Below are positions 5,514-11,590 of a stretch of DNA of 11,590 bases, one piece after another. How positions within the stretch are numbered: position 1 is the stretch's first letter; every line of letters starts with the position of its first letter. This stretch comes from a bacterium (GTDB taxonomy: Bacteria > UBP13 > UBA5359). The notes under the pieces were generated by a model. The model did not search any database and was not told the DNA's origin. It worked only from the letters and a program-made list of their open reading frames with translations. The position numbers and the translations under genes are program-made. The stretch spans positions 1 through 11,590 of the forward strand of contig JAQVUQ010000044.1 of assembly GCA_028699365.1 (NCBI GenBank), in the 5' to 3' direction.

Positions 5514-7106
5514 ATGTTTTGCAACCAATGTGAGCAGACTGCCAAAGGTACGGGGTGCGGTATTGCCGGCGTATGCGGCAAGCAGGCTGACGCAGCCGAG
5601 TTACAGGATTTGTTGCTCTACAGCCTGCAAGGGCTGTCCGTCTATGCGTATGAGGCGGGAAAACAGGGCATAAGAGATCGGGAAATAGATGAGTTCACCG
5701 TGGAAGCGTTGTTTGCCACCGTAACCAACGTCAATTTCGATGTCGACAGGTTGGCCGGACTTATCAGAAAGTCATTTCTCCTGAGGGAAAAGGTCACAAA
5801 AGGCGTCGATCCCGCTGCGTGGGTTCCCGCCGTCGATCTGCCTGGTCTGATCGCCCAGGGCCATGAGCACGGCATCGATACCTTCCACACCGATGATGAG
5901 GATATTCGATCCGTCATGCAGATACTTGTCTACGGTTTGAAAGGTATGGCGGCTTACCTTTATCATGCCGCCCTCCTGGGAGAGACAGATGATGAAGTGA
6001 TGCAGTTTACGCATAAGGCTCTGGCTTCACTGTCCGACGATACGCTCTCCCTGGGCGATTATATCGGTCTGGCCATGGAGTGCGGACAAGCCAATTTCAA
6101 AGCGATGGAGATGTTGGACAGGGCCCATACCGGCCGCTTCGGCCATCCCGTGCCCACATCCGTCAACCTCGGCACGCGCCGGGGCAAAGCCGTCCTGATA
6201 TCGGGTCACGATCTGCTGGATCTGGAAGCACTGCTGCAGCAGACGGAAGGCAAGGGTATAAACGTCTATACGCACGGCGAAATGTTGCCGGCACACGGTT
6301 ATCCGGAGCTCAAAAAATACAGCCATCTGGCCGGCAACTACGGCAGCGCCTGGCAGAACCAGGCCAAAGAGTTCGCCGCCTTCCCGGGGGCGATACTCAT
6401 GACGACCAACTGTATCCAGCGTCCCTCCGATGGCTACAAGGAGAACATCTTCACCTGCGGTCCGGTGGCCTGGCCGGGAGTGCGGCATATCGGCGGCAGA
6501 GATTTCAGCGCCGTAATAGAGCGCGCCCTGGAATTACCGGGTTTCGAGGATAACCCGGGACAGGAGATCACCGTCGGCTTCGGGCATAACACAGTACTGG
6601 GTGTGGCCGACAAGGTTATCGAGGCGGTCAAAGAAGGCCATATCAGGCACTTCTTCCTGGTGGGCGGCTGCGACGGGGCCAAGCCGGGCAGAAATTACTA
6701 CACTGAGTTTGTGGAGAAGGCTCCAGGAGACACGATTATCCTAACGCTGGCCTGCGGCAAATATCGCTTCAACCGGCTGGAGCTGGGAGATATCGGCGGC
6801 ATTCCCCGCCTGCTGGATATAGGACAGTGCAACGACGCCTACTCTGCCGTAAAGATAGCCTCCGCCCTGGCGGAAGCCTTCGATTGCGGCATAAACGACT
6901 TGCCGCTGTCGCTGATAATCTCATGGTATGAACAGAAAGCGGTAGCCATATTGCTGACGCTGCTGGCTCTGGGGGTTAAGAATATCAAGCTGGGACCGAG
7001 CCTGCCGGCCTTCGTCAGTCCCAACGTCCTGGCCTACCTGGTGGAGAACTTCAACATCTCTCCCATCACCACGGCTGAGGAGGATCTGAAGGCTATTCTG
7101 GGGTAG
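5514..7106 (+). CDS. hcp: Hybrid-cluster protein (hydroxylamine / nitric oxide reductase, prismane protein), class I
   Basis: This is a 530-residue cytoplasmic protein of normal length. The N-terminal Cys motif C3, C6, C15, C21 binds the cubane iron-sulfur cluster, with the short spacing of enzymes from strict anaerobes. All ligands of the hybrid Fe-S-O cluster are identifiable with nearly the same spacing as in the Desulfovibrio protein: H232 (SGHD), E256 (THGEMLP), C300 (TTNCIQ), C386 (GGCDGA), C414 (LACGKY), C439 (GQCND), E473 and K475 (WYEQKAV). Hcp reduces hydroxylamine in vitro and is regarded as a nitric oxide reductase and nitrosative-stress protein. The start has a strong AGGAGGAG upstream. 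No hcr-type reductase gene is adjacent within the window. It follows the pseudokinase gene by 96 bases in the same direction and is followed by an inverted repeat. Confidence 0.97.
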   Translation: MFCNQCEQTAKGTGCGIAGVCGKQADAAELQDLLLYSLQGLSVYAYEAGKQGIRDREIDEFTVEALFATVTNVNFDVDRLAGLIRKSFLLREKVTKGVDPAAWVPAVDLPGLIAQGHEHGIDTFHTDDEDIRSVMQILVYGLKGMAAYLYHAALLGETDDEVMQFTHKALASLSDDTLSLGDYIGLAMECGQANFKAMEMLDRAHTGRFGHPVPTSVNLGTRRGKAVLISGHDLLDLEALLQQTEGKGINVYTHGEMLPAHGYPELKKYSHLAGNYGSAWQNQAKEFAAFPGAILMTTNCIQRPSDGYKENIFTCGPVAWPGVRHIGGRDFSAVIERALELPGFEDNPGQEITVGFGHNTVLGVADKVIEAVKEGHIRHFFLVGGCDGAKPGRNYYTEFVEKAPGDTIILTLACGKYRFNRLELGDIGGIPRLLDIGQCNDAYSAVKIASALAEAFDCGINDLPLSLIISWYEQKAVAILLTLLALGVKNIKLGPSLPAFVSPNVLAYLVENFNISPITTAEEDLKAILG

Positions 7107-7116
7107 GCAGCTATTA

Positions 7117-7255
7117 AGTCTGAAGTCTGAAGTCTGAAGCAATTACGCTCTGGTAAATTTCCTGGTCTTTTATCCAGGCTTACTTTTCAGCCTTAATTAA
7201 GGCTATCAGTTCGTGCTTGAGCGTTCTACTTCAGACTTCAGACTGTCTACAGTCT
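7117..7255. repeat. Inverted-repeat element built from the heptamer AGTCTGA
   Basis: Three tandem copies of AGTCTGA (7117-7123, 7124-7130, 7131-7137) form the left arm. The right arm CTTCAGACTTCAGACT (7229-7244) is the exact reverse complement of 7124-7139. Inward, ACGCTC (7145-7150) pairs with GAGCGT (7219-7224) after a small internal loop. Within lie two further hairpins: CCTGG/CCAGG (7161-7178) and the perfect palindrome AGCCTTAATTAAGGCT (7189-7204). At the right edge AGACTG/CAGTCT (7240-7255) gives another hairpin. The right arm contains the stop codon of the DNA methyltransferase gene. The compact, nested symmetry suggests a dispersed non-autonomous repeat or an elaborate bidirectional terminator. 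Confidence 0.75.
7161..7187 (+). terminator. Possible terminator of hcp
   Basis: CCTGG (7161-7165) pairs with CCAGG (7174-7178) across an 8-base loop and is followed by CTTACTTTT. The stem is short, so termination may depend on the larger fold in which it is nested. Confidence 0.4.
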
Positions 7256-8250
7256 TTCACGACACGGTATACTCCGAACGGGCCTGTAGCGGACAGCCTC
7301 GAGGCCGCTATGCGTACGGCCTCTTCCCCGGCATCGCATCCTATCCACCGCCGGCTCAGCTTATCGGCCACGGCCAGGGTCGTGCCGCTGCCGCAGAAGA
7401 AATCGGCCACCAGATCGCCGGGATTTGAAGATGCCTCCAGGATACGGGTCAAAAGGCTCTCGTTCTTCTGCGTGGGATAGCCTGTCTTCTCCCCCGAGAA
7501 GCTCATGATCTGAATTGAATCCAGGCGATCTTCCTGGCTGCAGTTCCAGGTATCTTCCAGAGGCCAGCCTTTGCCGGACGGCTTTTGCCCGTCTCTCCGG
7601 CGGTAACCGTCCCGATACGGCAAATACGACTTGTTGAAGGTGAACTCCCGTTTATCTCTGGTATAGAAGAGAATGGTATCGTGATTCCGTATCCAGTTCC
7701 GGGCGCTGGATTTATAGCCGGATACCCAGCCTATGCGCCAGATTATCTCTCGTTGAAAGCAATCGGTGCCGAATATCTCATCCATGATAAGCCTTACGTG
7801 GCAGTTCATACGCCAGTCGAGGTGGATATAGATCGATCCCGTCGGTGCCAACAACCTGTGCATCAGTTGCAGGCGCTCGTAGATCATCTGCAGATAATCC
7901 GCTCCCACACAGCGGTCGCTGTAACCTGCCGCTTCAGGCCGACCGAATTCGCCCCCGGTAGCGTAAGGGGGATCGATATAGATCAGGTCTATTCGGCCCT
8001 CGTATTGCGGCAAGAGAGCCAGCATGGCATCACGGCAATCGCCGTGAATGAGGAGGTTGCTGTTGCCGGGGTCCGTTTGCGCGGCAGGCCCACCTTCGCC
8101 TGAAAGCTTCGGCGCGGCAGGCAAAGAAAGCTGGAGTCCGTTAACGCCGATCTCCGGCAGATCGATCGGTTGTAAGCTATAACCGCCTTTAACTTCTACC
8201 GAACGTTTACCCGGCCAGATAAATTCCATACCTTTGCTGTCGTTTGCCAT
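7231..8250 (-). CDS. Site-specific DNA methyltransferase, beta class (N6-adenine or N4-cytosine)
   Basis: This 339-residue protein has LIYIDPPYATGG (89-100) with catalytic motif IV DPPY, followed at the C-terminal side by TGYPTQKNESLLTRIL (256-271) and the S-adenosylmethionine-binding motif I DFFCGSGTTLAVA (283-295). Motif IV before motif I defines the beta class (Pfam N6_N4_Mtase). The DPPY form favours adenine but does not prove it. No endonuclease gene is adjacent, so it may be a solitary enzyme. The ATG at 8250 has no clear ribosome binding site and lies 10 bases after the phosphate transporter gene, so translation is probably coupled. The last codons (QSEV and stop) are made of the heptamer repeat, which suggests that the original C-terminus was replaced or lost. 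Confidence 0.9.
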   Translation of the reverse strand: MANDSKGMEFIWPGKRSVEVKGGYSLQPIDLPEIGVNGLQLSLPAAPKLSGEGGPAAQTDPGNSNLLIHGDCRDAMLALLPQYEGRIDLIYIDPPYATGGEFGRPEAAGYSDRCVGADYLQMIYERLQLMHRLLAPTGSIYIHLDWRMNCHVRLIMDEIFGTDCFQREIIWRIGWVSGYKSSARNWIRNHDTILFYTRDKREFTFNKSYLPYRDGYRRRDGQKPSGKGWPLEDTWNCSQEDRLDSIQIMSFSGEKTGYPTQKNESLLTRILEASSNPGDLVADFFCGSGTTLAVADKLSRRWIGCDAGEEAVRIAASRLSATGPFGVYRVVKDCRQSEV

Positions 8251-8260
8251 ATGCTGGATA

Positions 8261-9253
8261 TCAAAAGAACAGGTTAAGAAGCAAATAGACCGCAGCCGCT
8301 CCCAGAGCCGTCAGCGGCAGAGTAAAGACCCAGGCCAGAACGATGTTACCGGCCACGCCCCATCGGACAGCCGACAGCCGCCGTGACGCCCCCACTCCCA
8401 TTATGGAAGAGGCGATAACATGAGTAGTGCTGACCGGAGCGCCTACGGCGGAAGCCAGCAATATGACCAGTGCCGCCGAAGTCTCGGCCGCAAACCCGTG
8501 TACCGGCTGCAGGTTTATTATACGGGCCCCCATGGTACGAATAACCTTCCACCCGCCGGTGATAGTGCCTATCGCCATGGCCAGAGCGCATATGGCTATA
8601 ACCCATATCGGGACGATAAAACTACTTATGGCTCCCGTGCTGAAAAGCGCCAGAGTAATAATACCCATGGATTTCTGAGCGTCGTTGGAGCCGTGAGAGA
8701 AGGCCATGAATGCGGCAGAGAATATCTGCAGCCCGCGAAAATGCTTGTTTATTCTGTTGGGAGGCGTACGATGAAAAAGCCAGTAGATCAGCACCATGAC
8801 GAAGAAACCCACAGCTAATCCCAACAGTGGGGAGATCAGGAGCGCGAAGAGTATCCTGGCAATCCCCCCCACATTGAGGATATCGGCTCCGTGTGCTACC
8901 AGCGCCGCACCTATGATGCCGCCGATAAGCGCGTGAGAGGCACTTATAGGTAAACCGAAAAATGTAAGAACTACGTTCCAGAGCGTGGCTATGATAAGGG
9001 CGCTGACTATGGTCAGCATGGTGACGCCTCCCGGCTCAACTATATCCCTGCCGATGGTGTGAGCTACCGAAGTGCTGAAAAAGGCACCGGCGAAATTGAG
9101 CGTGGCCGCCATGAGCACGGCCGCCATCGGCGACATAACCCGGGTGGAAACAACGGTGGCAATGGAGTTGGCCGTATCGTTGAAACCGTTGGAAAAATCG
9201 AACAGGACGGCCAGCACAACGACTATCAGAACGAGCAGACCGAGATCAGGCAT
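8261..9253 (-). CDS. pit: PiT-family inorganic phosphate transporter
   Basis: This is a 330-residue, almost entirely hydrophobic membrane protein. It has the duplicated PiT signatures: SNGFNDTANSIA (21-32) and SHGSNDAQKSMGII (186-199), each with the conserved N-D pair, and the duplicated GLPISASHALIGG (100-112) and GAPVSTTHVI (271-280). A hydrophilic cytoplasmic loop around 161-172 (HRTPPNRINKHF) joins the two halves. PiT carriers take up phosphate, usually as a metal-phosphate complex, with a cation. The ATG at 9253 overlaps the end of the DUF47 gene by 8 bases, and this pairing with a PhoU-like accessory protein is standard for low-affinity Pit systems. Length is at the short end of the family, as usual for bacterial members of this subgroup. 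Pit or sodium-coupled type cannot be told apart here. Confidence 0.95.
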   Translation of the reverse strand: MPDLGLLVLIVVVLAVLFDFSNGFNDTANSIATVVSTRVMSPMAAVLMAATLNFAGAFFSTSVAHTIGRDIVEPGGVTMLTIVSALIIATLWNVVLTFFGLPISASHALIGGIIGAALVAHGADILNVGGIARILFALLISPLLGLAVGFFVMVLIYWLFHRTPPNRINKHFRGLQIFSAAFMAFSHGSNDAQKSMGIITLALFSTGAISSFIVPIWVIAICALAMAIGTITGGWKVIRTMGARIINLQPVHGFAAETSAALVILLASAVGAPVSTTHVIASSIMGVGASRRLSAVRWGVAGNIVLAWVFTLPLTALGAAAVYLLLNLFF

Positions 9254-9866
9254 GTTTGACTACCACCGCTTCCATGACATTGGCGATATCCTCACACTTA
9301 TCGATGGCCATCTCGATGTGTTCGTAAATCTCTTTCCATTTGATGGCATCAACGGGATTGACACATTCATCGAAAATGCGAGCCAGAGCAGACCGGCTGA
9401 TGCGGTCCCCCTCGTTCTCCAGGCGGTTTATCTCTATGCCGCGATCCATGATGCGACGAGCCCGGCGCAGGTCGCGCAAGTCCACTATGGCCAGACTCAT
9501 CTGCTCCACAGCCTTGGTAAGTATGGCAGCCAGTTCTTTTATCTCGGGCGTGGGAATGCCTATCTTGTAGAGATGCATCCTGTCGGCCGTAGCTTCAATG
9601 TAATCCAGGATATCGTCCATGCCGCCGGCCAGGGCATGTATGTCCTCTCTGTCGATAGGCGTAACGAAGGTGCGATTGAGGCGATCCATGATTTCGTGAG
9701 TGATGATATCGCCCTCGTGTTCTATATTGGTGATACTCTTGAGCCTCTCCTCGAACTCCTCAGGATACTCCAGCATCTCCGCCAGTTCCCTGGCCCCCTG
9801 ACAGACGTTCTGGGCATCACGCTCGAACAGCTCGTAGAAGCGCATATCGCGCGGTATAAGTCCCAA
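9246..9866 (-). CDS. DUF47 / PhoU-like Pit accessory protein
   Basis: From the TTG at 9866 there are 206 residues, starting MGLIPRDMRFYELFERDA, typical of DUF47 proteins. The protein is all helical with the repeated PhoU-type motifs ITNIEHEGDIITHEIMDRLN and INRLENEGDRISRSALARIF, whose E-x-x-x-D clusters bind metal in PhoU-like folds, and the conserved TPIDREDIHALAGGMDDILD. DUF47 proteins are thought to control or assist the adjacent Pit carrier. The frame is open up to a GTG at 9911, which would add 15 residues, but the TTG is better because GAAGGGAG lies 7 bases before it and family proteins begin here. It overlaps the pit start by 8 bases. The 75-base gap to bioA holds no clear promoter or terminator. 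Confidence 0.92.
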   Translation of the reverse strand: MGLIPRDMRFYELFERDAQNVCQGARELAEMLEYPEEFEERLKSITNIEHEGDIITHEIMDRLNRTFVTPIDREDIHALAGGMDDILDYIEATADRMHLYKIGIPTPEIKELAAILTKAVEQMSLAIVDLRDLRRARRIMDRGIEINRLENEGDRISRSALARIFDECVNPVDAIKWKEIYEHIEMAIDKCEDIANVMEAVVVKHA

Positions 9867-9941
9867 TTTATTGCTCCCTTCCCCAAAGGCAATTAATACA
9901 TACAACGGCACAGCCTCTGATTAAACAGCGGGCATTACCTA

Positions 9942-11294
9942 TCACAGTATATTTTTATCTGCGGCACATGTCAATGTGAATTTAAAGCGATCGAGCATCT
10001 CGTCCAGATCGGGCTCCCCGACGGCAAGAGGGAGAAAGAGGTAGACCACGTTAGCTACGGGCCTCAGGATAATACCACCGTCGAAACCCAGGTTGTAAAA
10101 ATCTATTTCAGCCATATTCGCGGCAGAGAGCGGTTCCCGGCTTGCCTTGTCCTTTACAAGCTCCAGCGCTGCACAGCAGCCGATAACCCGGATATCCCCC
10201 ACCAGCGGATGGCTTGCATATGATGCAAAATTCTCCGAAAGGCGATTCTGCAGGCAAACGACATTGGCAAGAGTATTCTCCATCTCAAAGAGCTCCAGGC
10301 TGGCGTTGGCCGCGGCACAGGCGATGGGGTTGGCGGTGAAGGTATGGCCGTGGTAGAAGGTCTTGGTTCCCTTCACCGGCTCATCAAAGGCACAGAACAC
10401 CTCTTCCGTCGTCAAAGTCGCTGCCAGCGGCAGCGTCCCGCCTGTCAGTCCCTTGGAAAGACACATAAAATCCGGTGCCACGTCTGCGTGATCCGCGGCA
10501 AACATCCTGCCGGTCCGGCCAAAGCCGGTGGCTACCTCATCAAGGATCAGGTGGACACCGTATCTTGCCGTCAGTTCCCGGGCACGCCGCACGTATTCAG
10601 CCGGGTAGGTGATCATTCCACCGGCACCCAGCAGCATCGGCTCGAATATGACCGCCGCCGTTTCACCGGAGTGCCTGTCCAGAGCATCTTCCAGCAGCTT
10701 TACGCAACCGCAGCCACAATTACCCTTTTCAAGTCCCAGCGGACAGCGGTAGCAATAAGGCGTGGGAATGCGGATGGAATCGTACATCAGATGTTTGAAG
10801 TGCGAGGTGTACAGGTCCACCCCGCCTACGCTCATGGCGCCGATGGTATCCCCATGGTAGCCCCTGTCAAAGCAGATAAAGCGCTTTTTCTGAGCCTGAC
10901 CCCGGTTGCGCCAGTATTGCGTGCTCATTTTCAGTGCGATCTCCACAGCACAAGAGCCGTTGTCCGAATAGAATACGCGACTTAGACCGCGGGGAGCGAT
11001 GGCGGTCAGTCTCTGAGACAGCAATGCGGCCGGCTCATGTGTGATAGCGGCAAAGAGGGTATGGTCCAGCCTGGCGGCCTGTTTGGCCACGGCATCGCTG
11101 ATCTCTTTCCGGCAGTGCCCGTGAACGTTGCACCACCAACTGGCTATGGTGTCGTAGTAGATTTTACCGTCGGAGGCATAGAGTTTGACGCCTTCGGCGC
11201 GCTCGATAAGCAGCGGCGGCCTCTTTTTTAACTGCTCCGCCTGTGTAAAAGGATGCCAGTTGTGAGCCAGGTCGGATTTAATAAGCTCATCCAT
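9942..11294 (-). CDS. bioA: Adenosylmethionine-8-amino-7-oxononanoate aminotransferase (biotin synthesis)
   Basis: This 450-residue class III, PLP-dependent aminotransferase converts 7-keto-8-aminopelargonate to 7,8-diaminopelargonate using S-adenosylmethionine as amino donor. Visible features are HNWHPFTQ at 11-18, ASWWCNVHGH (51-60), FYSDNGSCAVEIALKM (108-123), LILDEVATGFGRTGRMFA (249-266) with the Asp that holds the pyridine nitrogen (252), the Schiff-base Lys 281 in CLSKGLTGG, and FYHGHTFTANPIACAAAN. A Cys-rich insert around CYRCPLGLEKGNCGCGC is seen; similar inserts occur in anaerobe BioA. The frame extends upstream to 11384, but the ATG at 11294 is chosen because it begins the conserved N-terminus, has GGAG 8 bases upstream and overlaps the bioD stop by 8 bases (ATGGATGA), a sign of coupled translation. 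Confidence 0.96.
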   Translation of the reverse strand: MDELIKSDLAHNWHPFTQAEQLKKRPPLLIERAEGVKLYASDGKIYYDTIASWWCNVHGHCRKEISDAVAKQAARLDHTLFAAITHEPAALLSQRLTAIAPRGLSRVFYSDNGSCAVEIALKMSTQYWRNRGQAQKKRFICFDRGYHGDTIGAMSVGGVDLYTSHFKHLMYDSIRIPTPYCYRCPLGLEKGNCGCGCVKLLEDALDRHSGETAAVIFEPMLLGAGGMITYPAEYVRRARELTARYGVHLILDEVATGFGRTGRMFAADHADVAPDFMCLSKGLTGGTLPLAATLTTEEVFCAFDEPVKGTKTFYHGHTFTANPIACAAANASLELFEMENTLANVVCLQNRLSENFASYASHPLVGDIRVIGCCAALELVKDKASREPLSAANMAEIDFYNLGFDGGIILRPVANVVYLFLPLAVGEPDLDEMLDRFKFTLTCAADKNIL

Positions 11295-11590
11295 TGAATA
11301 CGCTCCATCTCTCCAGGAAAGCCTCTCCCAGCCTGTCAAAGCCCGCGCTGTAAGTATCCGGACTTTCAAGCCGGCCGAGTTCACCCAATACGATTACACC
11401 GGAGAGCGCCCTTACAGTCTCGACGTTATCCCTGGCGATAATCTCATCCGTCTCCGGCGAAACCCGCATAAATACTATCCCCAGTACAGGTATATTTCTG
11501 GATCTGAGCGCTTCCACGGTCAGCAGAGTGTGATTTATACAACCCAGCCTGTTGGCGCTGACGATTACGGCCGGCAAACCGAGCTGTGCC
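11287..11590 (-). CDS. bioD: Dethiobiotin synthetase, C-terminal part (cut by the window end)
   Basis: About 100 codons are present; the gene continues beyond 11590. The visible part reads LGLPAVIVSANRLGCINHTL, then LTVEALRSRNIPVLGIVF, and ends ERWSVFNG and TGA (11287-11289). This matches the C-terminal half of BioD, in which the G-x-INHTLLT-EAL motif is typical. The P-loop lies in the missing part. BioD closes the ureido ring of dethiobiotin from diaminopelargonate, CO2 and ATP, which is the step after BioA, so the overlap with bioA makes functional sense. An internal TTG at 11577 is not a start. Confidence 0.93.
   Translation of the reverse strand, partial: AQLGLPAVIVSANRLGCINHTLLTVEALRSRNIPVLGIVFMRVSPETDEIIARDNVETVRALSGVIVLGELGRLESPDTYSAGFDRLGEAFLERWSVFNG

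Noticed and set aside
7117-7137. CRISPR array or simple satellite at the heptamers
   Set aside because: Copies are directly adjacent without spacers and only three long, and they have an exact inverted partner, so this is an inverted-repeat element.
7585-8103. A 172-codon plus-strand open frame opposite the DNA methyltransferase
   Set aside because: It is antisense to motifs IV and the central region of the methyltransferase and has no ribosome binding site or recognisable domain.
9072-9896. A 274-codon plus-strand open frame opposite pit and the DUF47 gene
   Set aside because: It is antisense to two well-supported genes and arises from their codon bias; its product has no recognisable domain.
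9912-9941. Promoter or terminator between bioA and the DUF47 gene
   Set aside because: The short AT-rich gap has TATA-like words but no -35/-10 pair with proper spacing and no stem followed by a U-run.
10344-10985. A 213-codon plus-strand open frame opposite bioA
   Set aside because: It is antisense to a strongly conserved gene with all its catalytic residues; the product shows no family features.

Overview
The window suggests an anaerobic bacterium of roughly 50% GC. The evidence is a class I hybrid-cluster protein with the N-terminal cysteine spacing typical of strict anaerobes, a DUF3795 cysteine-rich protein, and frequent ATA (Ile) and AGA/AGG (Arg) codons. I cannot fix the phylum from the sequence; Dehalococcoidia-like Chloroflexota or Desulfobacterota would both fit, and this is a guess.

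Left part (1-1911, minus strand): a three-gene unit reads leftward from a strong promoter at 1882-1911. It encodes a small two-helix membrane protein resembling DUF4760, a BglII/BstYI-type restriction endonuclease, and an MT-A70 adenine methyltransferase, and is followed by a hairpin at 9-47. The endonuclease and methyltransferase genes overlap by 55 bases, and the glycine-rich tail of the endonuclease supplies the ribosome binding site of the methyltransferase. The membrane gene appears to be leaderless.

Scar (about 1964-2578): this is a graveyard of broken sequence. It holds the C-terminal fragment of an unknown gene, the right end of an IS21-family element with its two terminal repeats and the last ~80 codons of istB, and a small exported-protein gene cut off at the other edge of the element. 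Next to it is an intact DUF3795 gene with its own promoter.

Centre (3198-7106, plus strand): a membrane-anchored PAS-GAF-PAS histidine-kinase-like protein stands 96 bases upstream of hcp. The kinase is full length and in frame, but its phospho-acceptor His is Asp and its ATP-binding N and G1 boxes are degraded, so it looks like a sensory pseudokinase. Its pairing with Hcp (nitric oxide / hydroxylamine chemistry) is the most interesting biological hypothesis in the window. An inverted repeat of heptamers (7117-7255) separates hcp from the convergent gene.

Right part (7231-11590, minus strand): read leftward, this holds the end of bioD, then bioA (biotin synthesis), a DUF47 Pit-accessory protein, a PiT phosphate transporter, and a beta-class DNA methyltransferase with no visible restriction partner. 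The overlaps bioD/bioA and DUF47/pit are 8 bases each, and pit and the methyltransferase are 10 bases apart. The 3' end of the methyltransferase lies inside the heptamer repeat.
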